This document shows positions 25,807-35,560 of a stretch of DNA of 64,000 nucleotides, in pieces. Origin of the DNA: an uncultured Schlesneria sp. Its GTDB lineage: Bacteria; Planctomycetota; Planctomycetia; Planctomycetales; Planctomycetaceae. Numbering within the stretch: the first letter of the stretch is position 1; every line of letters starts with the position of its first letter. The stretch covers positions 1 to 64,000 of the forward strand of contig CAIMFH010000148.1 of NCBI GenBank assembly GCA_903840265.1, read 5' to 3'. Under the pieces are notes generated by a model. That model saw only the letters and a program-made list of their open reading frames with translations. It did not search any database and had not been told where the DNA came from. Both the position numbers and the translations under genes were made by a program.

Positions 25807-28770
25807 ATGAATCGAATCGCTGACGCTGGTTTTCGAATCCTGGTCCTCGCCCTCGTCGTGACGGGCGGACTCGTGCGAGCCGATGAGCGGGATGACTTCT
25901 TCGAAACGAAGATTCGGCCGGTCCTTATCAATAGCTGCTTACGCTGCCACGGCGAATTGAAGTCGTCCGGCGAACTGCGAGTCGACTCGCGCGACGCCCT
26001 GATGAAAGGTGGCGAGTCTGGTCCCGCAATCATCCCGGGCAACCCCGTCGAGAGCCGACTGATTCAAGCGATTCAGCGGCACGAAGATGTCTCGGCCATG
26101 CCGCCGGAAAAAGAAAAGGCGCTCCGTCCCGATCAAATTGCGTCCTTTGTCACGTGGGTCAAAAACGGCGCGAACTGGCCTGCGGCGACAGCTCGTTTCG
26201 AGGTCGCTCGTCACTGGGCCTTCGAACCGATTCGTGACGCCGCCATTCCCGAAGTTCAAGACAAGCAGTGGATCGCCACCAGCATCGATGCATTCATCCG
26301 CGCCAAGCAGGAAGCGGCCGGCGTTCAACCCGCCCCGGCCGCCAGCAAACAAGCCTTGATCCGCCGAGCCACCTTTGACCTGACCGGCCTACCTCCCACC
26401 CCGGAAGAGATTCAGGCGTTCGAACAGGATCAATCGCCTCAAGCCTTCGTGACCGTCGTCGACCGCCTGCTCAAGTCACCTCAATACGGAGAACAATGGG
26501 GTCGACATTGGCTTGATCTGGTCCGCTATGCCGATACCGCGGGCGAGAACTCCGACCACCCGCTGCCGCATGCCTGGCGCTATCGCAACTGGGTCATTCA
26601 AGCCTTCAATCGCAATCAGCCGTTCGATCAATTCGTCCGCGATCAGATCGCCGGAGATTTACTCGCCGCCGAAGGCCCCGCCGCAGAATACTCTGATAAA
26701 GTCATCGCCACCGGCTATCTGGCGATCGCTCGTCGCTTCGGACACGACATCGATAAGGACATGCATCTCACCTTCGAAGATTCGATCGATACATTGGGCA
26801 AGTCGATGCTCGGCCTGACGGTCGCCTGCGCTCGATGTCACGACCACAAGTTCGACGTGATCTCCGCCCGCGACTATTACGGCCTGTACGGGATCCTCGA
26901 AAGCACTAAGTTTGCGTTCCCTGGTTGCGAACCACAACAACAGCCACGCGATCTGATCCCGCTGCTCCCGCCCGATGAATTCGCCCGCACGATCAAGCCG
27001 GCCCTCGACCAGGCTGCCGCACTCGACACGGCCATCAAACAGCTCTCCGACGAAATCGCCGGATCCGCACGCAAGTTGAAAGAACTGACCTCGAAGAAGG
27101 TCACATCACTTTCGACGGGCATCATCGCAGACAGCAGCGCGGCTCCCTTCGCAGCCCAACTAAAACGCGACAACAACTCGACAGATCAGATCCCCGTAAA
27201 GCGTGGCGATCTGATTCAACTCTCGATCACGGGACCGACGAATCATGGCGCCGACACGACGCTGGTCGAGTTCGCGATCACCGAGCTCGGCGGCAGTTCG
27301 CGACAATGGAACGTCTCCGATCTGATCGACGACTTCACCGCCGCCAATCCGCACTCGGACCGCTACGGCAACGTCGCGACCTGGTCGTTCTTCGATACCC
27401 GCGACGGCATGGCCCTGCTCCCCGAAAGTCTCGACGCCATCGACGGTCGGCGCGAATTGAAAGCCTGGCGAAACGGCGACACGCCATCGATGTTCGTCAA
27501 CACCTCGAAAGAACCCGTCAAAGTCTGGTCGACTCTCGCCCCCCGCTCCCTCTTCATGCATCCCGGTGCTGCGGGGCCTGTCGCACTCGCCTGGCTCTGT
27601 CCGTTCGATGGCGTTGTCACCATCACTGGCCGAGTCACCGATGCCCATCCCGGCGGACCCGACGGAATCGGCTGGAACCTCGAACAATTTCATGCAGGCA
27701 CACCCGGCGAAGAACAAGCCGTCGACTTCACGACTCTCTTCACCAAAACCTCCGAACAACGTCAAGCTCTCGAGATCGCCAAAAAGCAACGAGCCGACCT
27801 CGCTCCGCAGTTGACCGTCCCCGTCGGCTACGCCGTCACCGAGGGCCAGCCCAAGAACACCCGCCTGCAAAAACGCGGCGAACCCGCCGACCTGGGAGAC
27901 GAAGTCCCCCGCAAGTTCCTGGATGTCCTCGGAGGCCAGAAGCTCCAGGATCCCAATTCCAGTGGTCGCAAAGAGCTGGCTCAGTGGCTGACCGACCCCA
28001 CCAATCCACTGACCGCGCGAGTCTTCGTCAATCGCGTCTGGCAGTGGCACTTCGGTCGCGGTCTGGTCACATCCTCGAACGACTTCGGCTCGCGCGGTAT
28101 CCCCCCGACCCATCCGGAATTACTCGACTATCTCGCCTCGCAGTTCATCCGCAGCGGCTGGAACATCAATGAACTGCATCGTCTGATCATGCTCAGCAAC
28201 GCCTATCAAATCACGTCGACCGCAGACACGACCGCCCCTGCGGAACTCTACACGACATTTCCACGTCGCCGTCTGACCGCCGAAGAATTGCGAGACGCCC
28301 TGCTCTCCGTGAGTGGCCAGCTTGATCGGCAACCAGGGCTGAGTCATCCCTTCCCTCCGGAAGCCACCTGGGGCTTCTCGCAACACGGACCATTCGCTGC
28401 CGAATACGACACCGCCAAGCGGTCTGTCTATGTGATGCAGAAGCGAAATCGACGGACCCGCTTCTTCACGCTGTTCGATGGACCAGACCCCAACACCAGC
28501 ACCCCCGTTCGCGACGTGACCATCGTGCCGACGCAGGCCTTGTTCTTCCTCAATGACCAGTTCTTGCATACCAGTGCCGAGAAGCTCGCGGCGAAGCTCG
28601 CTACGGTCCCGACTGATCGCGAAAAGATCGACTTGGCCTATCGCACGCTGTTCGGCCATCCGCCGACGGACGATCAAGTGGCCGACGCCACCGAATTTTT
28701 GCGAGATGCCTCCTGGCCGGCCTTGTGTCGCGTGATGCTCAGCAGCAATGAATTCCTGTTTGTGGACTAA
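25807..28770 (+). CDS. PSCyt1/DUF1549/DUF1553 planctomycete cytochrome-domain protein
   Basis: A 987-residue exported protein of the very large planctomycete-specific family that pairs with DUF1501 proteins. I prefer ATG 25807 (GAAGG upstream) over one 30 bases earlier. After the signal peptide (FRILVLALVVTGGLVRADE) comes a planctomycete cytochrome c-type domain with CLRCH (C44, C47, H48) and a distal MPP near 98, then DUF1549 (about 155-370, with WGRHWLDLVRYADTAG and VACARCHDHKFD, a second CxxCH), a long middle domain, and DUF1553 (about 710-970, with NPLTARVFVNRVWQWHFGRG). Heme binding is likely but biochemically unproven. The DUF1501 gene follows after four bases, so they form an operon. 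Confidence 0.93.
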   Translation: MNRIADAGFRILVLALVVTGGLVRADERDDFFETKIRPVLINSCLRCHGELKSSGELRVDSRDALMKGGESGPAIIPGNPVESRLIQAIQRHEDVSAMPPEKEKALRPDQIASFVTWVKNGANWPAATARFEVARHWAFEPIRDAAIPEVQDKQWIATSIDAFIRAKQEAAGVQPAPAASKQALIRRATFDLTGLPPTPEEIQAFEQDQSPQAFVTVVDRLLKSPQYGEQWGRHWLDLVRYADTAGENSDHPLPHAWRYRNWVIQAFNRNQPFDQFVRDQIAGDLLAAEGPAAEYSDKVIATGYLAIARRFGHDIDKDMHLTFEDSIDTLGKSMLGLTVACARCHDHKFDVISARDYYGLYGILESTKFAFPGCEPQQQPRDLIPLLPPDEFARTIKPALDQAAALDTAIKQLSDEIAGSARKLKELTSKKVTSLSTGIIADSSAAPFAAQLKRDNNSTDQIPVKRGDLIQLSITGPTNHGADTTLVEFAITELGGSSRQWNVSDLIDDFTAANPHSDRYGNVATWSFFDTRDGMALLPESLDAIDGRRELKAWRNGDTPSMFVNTSKEPVKVWSTLAPRSLFMHPGAAGPVALAWLCPFDGVVTITGRVTDAHPGGPDGIGWNLEQFHAGTPGEEQAVDFTTLFTKTSEQRQALEIAKKQRADLAPQLTVPVGYAVTEGQPKNTRLQKRGEPADLGDEVPRKFLDVLGGQKLQDPNSSGRKELAQWLTDPTNPLTARVFVNRVWQWHFGRGLVTSSNDFGSRGIPPTHPELLDYLASQFIRSGWNINELHRLIMLSNAYQITSTADTTAPAELYTTFPRRRLTAEELRDALLSVSGQLDRQPGLSHPFPPEATWGFSQHGPFAAEYDTAKRSVYVMQKRNRRTRFFTLFDGPDPNTSTPVRDVTIVPTQALFFLNDQFLHTSAEKLAAKLATVPTDREKIDLAYRTLFGHPPTDDQVADATEFLRDASWPALCRVMLSSNEFLFVD

Positions 28771-28774
28771 CGAT

Positions 28775-30202
28775 ATGTACGATCAACATCAGTCTTCGAA
28801 TCCACGAGCCACCCGTCGGCAAGTGCTGCAATCCGCCGTCGCCAGTTCGCTGCTGATGCCCGGTATCCTGCACGAACTATTGGCGAATGAAGGCGAAGTC
28901 GCGGCCAAAGGTGACCCGCTCGCCCCCAAGCAAAGCCACTTTCCGGCCAAAGCCAAGCACGTCATCTTCCTGTTCATGACCGGCGGCGTCTCGCACGTCG
29001 ATTCGTTTGATCACAAGCCGCGCCTGTATCAGGATGTCGGCAAGGAAGTCAAACTCGATCATCCCGAAATCAAAAACCGCCCCGGCTATGAACGGATCTT
29101 CCTGAAGCGTCCGCAGTGGGACTTCCAGAAGCATGGCGAATGCGGCACCGAAGTCAGTGGCCTGTTCCCACACATCGCTGGCTGCGTTGACGACATCGCC
29201 CTGATTCGTTCAATGCACACCGACCACTCGAACCACTACAACGCGACGCTCGGCATGCACACCGGCTCGTTCGCGTTCGCTCGCCCCAGCCTCGGGGCCT
29301 GGACCAGCTACGGTCTGGGAACCGAGAACCGTAACCTCCCCTCCTTCGTGACGATCGCCCCCGCCCAGACCTATGCTGGCACGCAAGTCTACGCCAGCGA
29401 CTTCCTGCCCGGCGCTCATCAGGGAACGCTGGTCGTTCCCGGAGCCGAACCGATCTCCAACGTCGCCCCGCGCATCGGCCGATCGCAGCAGGAAAAAGAA
29501 CTGGCCGCCTTGGCCCGGATGAACCAAAAGCATCTGGCTGGCCGTAACGACGACCCTCAATTGGCTGCGCGCATCAAGACGTTCGAAACCGCCTTCGGCA
29601 TGCAGATGGCCGTCCCCGACGCCTTCGACCTCGCCAAGGAATCAGACGCCACACTCGATCTCTACGGCCTGCAACGCGGCAGCTCCTCCGGCTTCGCCTG
29701 GCAATGCCTGATGGCCCGCCGATTAGTCGAACGAGGCGTCCGGTTCATCGAACTGATCGATACCGGCTCATCCGGCAACTGGGATTCACACGGCGATATG
29801 ATGGACCACGCCCGCCTGGCCAAGAACGTCGATCAGCCGATCGCCGCGTTGCTCAAGGATCTCAAATCCCACGGCCTGCTCGATGAAACCCTCGTCGTCT
29901 GGACCACCGAATTCGGTCGCACGCCGTTCAACAACACCGCCGACGCCAGGGGCCGCGAACACCACAACTGGGCCTTCTCTTCCTGGATGGCCGGTGGTGG
30001 AGTCAAGCGCGGCGTCACCCACGGCGAAACCGACGAATACGGCGTCCGAGTGGCCACCGACGGCGTCCACGTCCACGACTTTCACGCCACCATCCTGCAC
30101 CTGATGGGCCTGGACCACACCAAACTCACCTACCGCCACAGCGGCCGAGACTTCCGCCTCACCGACGTCCACGGCAACATCGTCCAAAACATTTTGGCTT
30201 GA
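28775..30202 (+). CDS. DUF1501 (sulfatase-fold) protein, Tat-exported
   Basis: Partner of the PSCyt1 protein upstream, starting four bases after its stop; an in-frame ATG inside the upstream gene (28748) is less likely because it would precede the signal with a non-conserved tail. The 475-residue product has a twin-arginine-like signal (RATRRQVLQSAVASSL) and the alkaline-phosphatase-like DUF1501 fold with TGGVSHVDSFDHKP, DHSNHYNA, ELIDTGSSGNWDSHGD, VVWTTEFGRTP and REHHNWAFS. These Asp, His and Thr/Ser residues suggest a metal site. Function unknown; PSCyt1/DUF1501 pairs are often suggested to act in polysaccharide breakdown but that is not proven. Confidence 0.92.
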   Translation: MYDQHQSSNPRATRRQVLQSAVASSLLMPGILHELLANEGEVAAKGDPLAPKQSHFPAKAKHVIFLFMTGGVSHVDSFDHKPRLYQDVGKEVKLDHPEIKNRPGYERIFLKRPQWDFQKHGECGTEVSGLFPHIAGCVDDIALIRSMHTDHSNHYNATLGMHTGSFAFARPSLGAWTSYGLGTENRNLPSFVTIAPAQTYAGTQVYASDFLPGAHQGTLVVPGAEPISNVAPRIGRSQQEKELAALARMNQKHLAGRNDDPQLAARIKTFETAFGMQMAVPDAFDLAKESDATLDLYGLQRGSSSGFAWQCLMARRLVERGVRFIELIDTGSSGNWDSHGDMMDHARLAKNVDQPIAALLKDLKSHGLLDETLVVWTTEFGRTPFNNTADARGREHHNWAFSSWMAGGGVKRGVTHGETDEYGVRVATDGVHVHDFHATILHLMGLDHTKLTYRHSGRDFRLTDVHGNIVQNILA

Positions 30203-30280
30203 GCCGGATTACGGATTGGAAATGCAGACAACATACATTTTATTGCTCTGAAGTAAGGCAGCCGTACCACCCCGCGTGAA

Positions 30281-31030
30281 TCAGTACTCTGCCCGATGCC
30301 TTGGGACGAGAATTGGAGACTTAGGGCTTGCGGGAAGGAACATTTCTCTGTTCTTCTCCTCTTCTTCCATCTGCGGGGACATGGCAATCCCGTAAAACAT
30401 GCGGTTCTTGTAGAAGTGCATCAGACAGGCCATTCCTTTGGTCGGTTTGCCGAACATTCGATATCGACACATGAAAGCATCGTCACCAAACGTCTGCCAA
30501 GGCACCATTGATTCCACCGTACGACGGTAAGGATCTTCTTCTATGCACTGGGTGTCGTACACTTCCAGTTGAAAATCCAGAGGCATGGGTGTTTTCTGGG
30601 CAGTGAAATAAATCCCTTTCATCACATTGAATAGCACTCGCTGAATCCGAGTTGGATCAACCTCGAAGCCGGGCATTTCTCCAATCAACAGTCCTGACGG
30701 CGTAACGATCGGTCGGTTGCGAAAGTTCTTGAGCGTTTTGGCGATGCTCCCTGGGCGTTTCGCTAGCTTCCGATCAATTGCTCCCTCGACAACGAGCTTT
30801 GCCGCATCGCATTTCTCGACAGCCCCGAGTTCCAGTGCTAGGACATCCCTGAAATACTCGTTGTCCTCTGAGAAGGCGCTGTTGCAGGCTATGTGCGCCG
30901 GAACCTTTCGCACGAACGGTGGCCTGTGCCCCTTTTCCCACAGACCACGGGGAGCAAAGTCCTCGCGATTCATCGGTCCGTGCGTTTCATCCTTGCCACA
31001 AAACATGCAAAGCATTGGCAGTCGATTCAT
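30281..31030 (-). CDS. HNH-like zinc-motif protein with altered catalytic site
   Basis: A 249-residue product. ATG 31030 is chosen because AGGAGG lies right upstream. The N-terminal 60 residues look like an HNH-endonuclease zinc module: CMFCGKDE (C8, C11) and later PAHIACNSAFS (H46, C49, N50). Where HNH enzymes have EHxxP, this has EDFAP (E23-P27), so the catalytic His is replaced by Asp, and the fold may bind nucleic acid or metal without cutting. The remaining 190 residues match nothing I recognise. It stands alone, converging with the DUF1501 gene; no partner suggests a restriction or defence role. Confidence 0.5.
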   Translation of the reverse strand: MNRLPMLCMFCGKDETHGPMNREDFAPRGLWEKGHRPPFVRKVPAHIACNSAFSEDNEYFRDVLALELGAVEKCDAAKLVVEGAIDRKLAKRPGSIAKTLKNFRNRPIVTPSGLLIGEMPGFEVDPTRIQRVLFNVMKGIYFTAQKTPMPLDFQLEVYDTQCIEEDPYRRTVESMVPWQTFGDDAFMCRYRMFGKPTKGMACLMHFYKNRMFYGIAMSPQMEEEEKNREMFLPASPKSPILVPRHRAEY

Positions 31031-31216
31031 GCATCCTCCTGTCCTGAGCATGACAACTGGACAGGCGTTGAGCAATATTGGTTCATGGCGCGCGTCAAAG
31101 AGATCCTCACCGAAAAACATTCCCATCCGACCAAATGAGGGTCGTGGTCGACCCCAATAAGGGACTCGCCGAACGCGAGGACAGGGTTGGAGCGCTTCGC
31201 GAAACCCCGCCGCACG

Positions 31217-31498
31217 TCACTGCACAGCCGGCAGCAGCGCCGCAAACTGAGCGAAAAACAGAGCCACCTCCGCCAGAATCGGCACAGCCATCTGACGAGC
31301 GTTGGCTGAACGACCGGCGATGACAAGCGCTCCCAGCGGGCAGACGATCCAAGCGATCAGCGCGGGGAGCAGCATCACATGGGCAATCGGCAACACCACT
31401 TCCGAGAATGGCAACGACCACAGCAGTCGGCAATCTGCCAAGCTGAAGCACGCACAGATCGCCACCGCCCCCAGATGCAGATAAATCAGCCAACGCAT
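31217..31498 (-). CDS. Small membrane protein (93 aa)
   Basis: Start ATG 31498 follows GGGAG at good distance. The protein is nearly all hydrophobic, with three likely membrane segments: about residues 3-28 (LIYLHLGAVAICACFSLAD), 32-60 (VVLPIAHVMLLPALIAWIV) and 70-90 (VPILAEVALFFAQFAALL). No family recognised. It is divergent from the leucine-rich protein that starts 44 bases away and is not linked to a known pathway. Confidence 0.6.
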   Translation of the reverse strand: MRWLIYLHLGAVAICACFSLADCRLLWSLPFSEVVLPIAHVMLLPALIAWIVCPLGALVIAGRSANARQMAVPILAEVALFFAQFAALLPAVQ

Positions 31499-31542
31499 GA
31501 TTCACTCCCAGCGAGATTCTAACACGCTCTACGTCGAAGGTT

Positions 31543-32529
31543 ATGCTTCAGTATCACAGTTCTCTGCAAGAATCAGATAAGATGCCGATCATCGACAAGA
31601 TCCTGGATCGCCTTGGTTCGTCGAGAACAAGTTTGAAACATCCGAGAACCGTGCTCAGCAAGTCATTCAGATGCAAAGCGGTTTCAGCCATGAACGCATT
31701 GGCGTCAAGCTCCCCGGTCGAATCTGAAATCTTGATCAAGCGTCGCTGGAAATGGTGGCGTTCGTTGTGGGTTCGAATCCTCGCCATCGTCGCACTGATG
31801 TGGATCATCACGGGTCTGTTTTTGTGGTCCCACTGCCGATCCGCATGGGCGGTCTTCCGCGTGAACGGATTGGCGGAGACATCGCAAAATTCACCTCTGC
31901 AATCGTTGCGACGAAGCTCAGGCCTGGGCCACTACGTCAGCGAGTTCTTCATTCAAGATCGCGACGTCGTCACTGTCTTGTTGTTCAACACGGCGGTCAA
32001 CGACCAGTGGCTTGTCCGATTACGTCGGTTCCCCAGACTGGCAAATGCAGCACTCGATGGTGGTCAGATCGGCCCGGGCCTGCAGAACCTGGCGGACTTG
32101 CCGGACCTCAAAATGATCAGTGTCAGCGGATCGCAGATGACGATCATTCGAAACTGGATCGACCACATCGACTCCACAATCTCGGGCCGGCACTTCCTGT
32201 TGATTCCCCAACTCGAATCACTGGCACTCAGTGGCTTCAAGGGAACGATTTCGGACCTGGATCAGCTCGATCAACATCCGCACCTGCACTCACTTTCGTT
32301 GAATAGTATTTCCCAGTTGAGTCAAGTTCTCAAGCAAATTGAAAACTGCCAGAACATCAAGTCGCTATCAATTCATCAGCAGGAGGCCTTCGACGAAGAC
32401 GCCTTCCAATCTCTCTGCCGCATGCCGCACTTGCAAACTCTGACGATTAGCAATCGTAATAAGATGGACGTCGTCGATTCGCAGTTGAAGCAGTCGTTGA
32501 AATCAACAACGATCGTCTGGCGGCCTTAA
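31543..32529 (+). CDS. Membrane-anchored leucine-rich-repeat-like protein
   Basis: Up to 328 residues; the ATG at 31543 has GAAGG only two bases before it, and a later ATG at 31690 (279 residues) would put a basic cluster (KRRWKWWRSLW) and the membrane segment nearer the N-terminus, as is common for such proteins, so the start is open. One transmembrane segment near 77-95 (ILAIVALMWIITGLFLW). The outer part has irregular leucine-rich repeats (LPDLKMISVSGSQM; LESLALSGFKG; HLHSLSLNSIS; NIKSLSIHQQ; HLQTLTISN) spaced about 25-30 residues apart. Probably a protein-binding domain outside the cytoplasmic membrane; partner unknown. Confidence 0.6.
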   Translation: MLQYHSSLQESDKMPIIDKILDRLGSSRTSLKHPRTVLSKSFRCKAVSAMNALASSSPVESEILIKRRWKWWRSLWVRILAIVALMWIITGLFLWSHCRSAWAVFRVNGLAETSQNSPLQSLRRSSGLGHYVSEFFIQDRDVVTVLLFNTAVNDQWLVRLRRFPRLANAALDGGQIGPGLQNLADLPDLKMISVSGSQMTIIRNWIDHIDSTISGRHFLLIPQLESLALSGFKGTISDLDQLDQHPHLHSLSLNSISQLSQVLKQIENCQNIKSLSIHQQEAFDEDAFQSLCRMPHLQTLTISNRNKMDVVDSQLKQSLKSTTIVWRP

Positions 32530-32583
32530 TCGCGCTCACCGCCACCTCGCGGCACGTAAGTGCGACCCGCACTAGATCGAACG

Positions 32584-33450
32584 TCATAACCGTTTCAGAA
32601 GCTCCGTCTTCTTTGCGGCAAATTCTTCTGGCGTGAGGATTCCCTTCGTTTGCAGTTCGGCCAAACGCTCGATCTTGGCGAAAATATCCTCTTCCTGATT
32701 GCTGCTGGAGCCCGACGGATTCCATGTCTGCGGCGGGGACTCGTACGACTGTGTCACAGGGTTTGCCTGCGATGCTTGAGGTGCAACTCCATTCACCGAG
32801 ATCACCGGCAAACTGGAAACGTCGATCGTGCCATATTGACTATTCAGCGTGACCGATCCACCCGCCCCCTGCTGCTGAGAAACACCACCAATCTGGTGAT
32901 CCAGCGTGTCGTAAACGGTGATAACTCCATTAATATCCACCGCCAGTCGGCGAGCATTCGAGAAATAAGCGTAGCGAACATTATTCTGTCCGCCGCTGCC
33001 ATTGGGACTCCCTAAGTCGGACGGCCACCACGATCCCCAGGCTCCTTGTCCTTGTGGGCTGGGCACGAACAGACTGACAGGGCTTCCCCCCATGCTGGAC
33101 CCCGCCCCAAAGCCCCCGCCCTGCTGCTGCTGGCCACCGCCACCCTGCCATTGCGATTGACTACTCTGTGGCACAGGGACAAATGGTTGCTGAGACAACA
33201 GCTGGGACAGCTCCGAGCACAAGCCATCCACTTTCGATTTCAATCCGTGGTTGAACATGTCCCCGACCATGGTCATACCACCCTGCATCCATTGCCCTCC
33301 ACCTCCCAATTCATGATGGAAGAACTGAGCCATGGTTCCATTTCCGTTCATCACGGACTGAAGCATGCTTGTCACGGCATCCGTGCTAACGCCGTAGCGT
33401 TGAGCGAGGTCGCAAATCTTCTGCCACCCTTGATCGGTGAACTGCTGCAA
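32584..33450 (-). CDS. SHOCT-domain protein with Gly/Gln-rich middle
   Basis: A 288-residue protein. The start is TTG 33450, supported by GGAG eight bases upstream. N-terminal 85 residues are helical (ICDLAQRYGVSTDAVTSMLQ). The middle is low-complexity, rich in Gly, Gln and Ser (about 85-140), followed by a strand-rich region (VRYAYFSNARRLAVDINGVI). The last 36 residues are a SHOCT domain (IERLAELQTKGILTPEEFAAKK), a short helical hairpin found at protein ends and thought to mediate oligomerisation. No signal peptide or membrane segment. No pathway context. Confidence 0.75.
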   Translation of the reverse strand: MQQFTDQGWQKICDLAQRYGVSTDAVTSMLQSVMNGNGTMAQFFHHELGGGGQWMQGGMTMVGDMFNHGLKSKVDGLCSELSQLLSQQPFVPVPQSSQSQWQGGGGQQQQGGGFGAGSSMGGSPVSLFVPSPQGQGAWGSWWPSDLGSPNGSGGQNNVRYAYFSNARRLAVDINGVITVYDTLDHQIGGVSQQQGAGGSVTLNSQYGTIDVSSLPVISVNGVAPQASQANPVTQSYESPPQTWNPSGSSSNQEEDIFAKIERLAELQTKGILTPEEFAAKKTELLKRL

Positions 33451-33557
33451 GATGTAACTCCTGAAAAAGAGGGCACGACACTTTCATGTCGAATAATGAT
33501 GACTGAGCACAGTACAGACTCACCGTATCGAGCAGCTTGGAATGCGACAAGGAAGTA

Positions 33558-34451
33558 CTAGGTCGCACCTGCGCCACTGTTCAGATCGCTCTCCCCCATC
33601 TGCTCAATCTTCACCTGGGCGTTCATTCCGATGTAGTCCGATGTCGACCCAGTAAAGAGACCGGAAATCGGCATCACGCCTCGCGGGTGATGGCTTACGC
33701 CAACTACGATGTGCTTTAATGATGCCGGCTCACCAATCGTCGGATCAAAACCTCGCCAGCCAAGAACCGGCAGGTAGACTTCAGTCCAGGCATGCATCGC
33801 AGCCCGTCCCGCTTCGGAGGCAGGACAATCGAGGTAACCACTGGCAAAACGAGCGGACAAGCCAATGCACCGCGAGGCGTCCATCATCAAGGTCGCCATA
33901 TCCCGACAAGATCCGCTTCCCAATTTCAGAGTCTGTGCAGGAGATTGGACACCTTTGATATCACGTCGCTGATATTTAATTTCGCGGGTGATGGCTAAGC
34001 ACAACGCGATCAACAGACTTTCCGCATCAGTCGCTGCAGCAATCTCCGGGAAGCGCGCCAGCCACAAACGAACCTCATTCAGATCATCCGGGTACGACAG
34101 CACCTGGTAGACCGATGCAATCTGAGTTTCAAGAACGTCGTACTCAATCGGCAGCGCGACGCTCCAGGGCTTATGAAGCTCTTGTTGTGGGAACGGAAGC
34201 GATCGTTGAACAACCGTGGTGCTGCGAATCGCCAGCTCGGCCGCATCCTCAGTAAAGTCCACGATCGCGACGGAGTTGTTGTAAACATCGCGAGCCCAAA
34301 CGATCCGATGTCCCGGAGTAATCTCCAGGTCCATCCTCTCCACTCTCAGATCGTGTCCCTCGCGCGGGCGAAGGACCAATCGATGTCGACCGAACGCAAC
34401 CGGCTTCCGATAGTTATAGACCGTACTGTGTTCAATTCGCAGGCGTGACAT
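33558..34451 (-). CDS. Transglutaminase-like cysteine protease-fold protein (second of pair)
   Basis: A 297-residue protein with the bacterial transglutaminase N-terminal domain (RLRIEHSTVYNYRKPVAFG, LVLRPREGHDLRV) and a transglutaminase-like core. The catalytic triad is visible: GSGSCRDMATLMMD (Cys), HAWTEVYLP (His) and GWRGFDPT (Asp). I chose ATG 34451; a TTG 12 bases earlier is possible. The gene starts inside the 3' end of its upstream partner (20-base overlap), so translation is coupled. Such proteins often act as peptidases or amide-processing enzymes beside circularly permuted ATP-grasp proteins, which are absent here. Confidence 0.85.
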   Translation of the reverse strand: MSRLRIEHSTVYNYRKPVAFGRHRLVLRPREGHDLRVERMDLEITPGHRIVWARDVYNNSVAIVDFTEDAAELAIRSTTVVQRSLPFPQQELHKPWSVALPIEYDVLETQIASVYQVLSYPDDLNEVRLWLARFPEIAAATDAESLLIALCLAITREIKYQRRDIKGVQSPAQTLKLGSGSCRDMATLMMDASRCIGLSARFASGYLDCPASEAGRAAMHAWTEVYLPVLGWRGFDPTIGEPASLKHIVVGVSHHPRGVMPISGLFTGSTSDYIGMNAQVKIEQMGESDLNSGAGAT

Positions 34452-35304
34452 TGGCGGACTCAAGCGAAATACCCTTGTTGCTCAGTTGATTCCGACCCAG
34501 TGGGGTGAACTTCTCACCAGGCGCTAACTGGCAATCCACTGTCATGGAAGTGCCTCGGGCACCACCAAAAATGCTGGCGACGGCCGCATCGGCAGCGTCT
34601 CGACCAGTACCGATGCGGACTAAGCCGTTCAAGGGGACTAGCCGCGTTGCGTCAAAAATCAGCCATTGCCCACCGATGTAGGATTCGAAACACGCGTGAA
34701 AATCGGGAGGAGAAAGTTGATAAGCATATCCAGAAAAATAGCGAGCAGGGATGTTGAGCGCTCGGCAAAGCGCGATTCCAAGGTGAGCAAAGTCTCGGCA
34801 AACCCCCTGTCGCTGGACCACAGTATCATACGCCGACGTTTCCGAATCCGTACTGCCGATGGCATATTCGACATTCGAGTGAATCCACTCCTCGATGGCA
34901 GTCACCTTCTGATACGTATCCGCGATGTTACCGAAATGGTCCCACGCCAGTTTCGCCAGGCGATCCGACTGACAATAGCGACTGGGGAATAGATAAGGAA
35001 TCGCCTCACGATCCAGCTCCGCGATGGAGATCGGATCAACACCGCTGGCCTGCACCATCGCATTCGTGCTGTCCACGGTCGCCGAGTACTCGACGTCCAG
35101 CGTGGCGGCATTCCCCGTTTCGAGCCTGACAAATCGATTCCCATCATTCTCCAGATGGAATTCCTCAATCGGAACTTGCGGAGTTACTGAAAAGTGCTCC
35201 TCCACAATCGTCTGCGACGAGCTCTTCTGAGCATGAATATTGAGAATCAGCGTCGAAGGAAACTTGACGCTGTACTGCAGTTTGGAGGAAACCTGAAATC
35301 GCAT
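34432..35304 (-). CDS. Transglutaminase-like protein (first of pair)
   Basis: A 290-residue protein with an N-terminal beta domain and a transglutaminase core: GVCRDFAHLGIALCRAL (catalytic Cys), DFHACFESYIGG (His) and WLIFDATR (Asp). The beta-sandwich N-terminus starts FQVSSKLQYSVKFPSTLILN. No signal peptide. It overlaps the next gene by 20 bases. The two proteins share the fold but differ clearly in sequence, so they are a functional pair rather than a recent duplication; perhaps they form a heteromer or act in sequence on one peptide substrate. Confidence 0.83.
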   Translation of the reverse strand: MRFQVSSKLQYSVKFPSTLILNIHAQKSSSQTIVEEHFSVTPQVPIEEFHLENDGNRFVRLETGNAATLDVEYSATVDSTNAMVQASGVDPISIAELDREAIPYLFPSRYCQSDRLAKLAWDHFGNIADTYQKVTAIEEWIHSNVEYAIGSTDSETSAYDTVVQRQGVCRDFAHLGIALCRALNIPARYFSGYAYQLSPPDFHACFESYIGGQWLIFDATRLVPLNGLVRIGTGRDAADAAVASIFGGARGTSMTVDCQLAPGEKFTPLGRNQLSNKGISLESANVTPAN

Positions 35305-35560
35305 GTCGCTTGTTTCTAGTTAGGGACTCGCATTGGACGATTGCTGCACATCGTGAGAGATTACGATGCAGCAAGGCTGCAGTTGTGCATCCGGAATCAT
35401 TCAAAGCAAATTCCGCACCACCCCATCTCATCGACACACATTGATCTCCGCAGAGCGGCTCGATCCTGCAGCAATGTCGAATGCCGTCGGGGTCGCCGAT
35501 GAATTGACAGTTGGATATTCTTCCGCGCACTCCCTTCAATCATTCGATCCGGAAACCCGC

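Noticed and set aside
27160-28172. Long frames (about 290-320 codons) on both strands inside the PSCyt1/DUF1553 gene
   Set aside because: Low-complexity Arg/Ser- or Gly/Val-rich translations that follow from the codon bias of the real gene.
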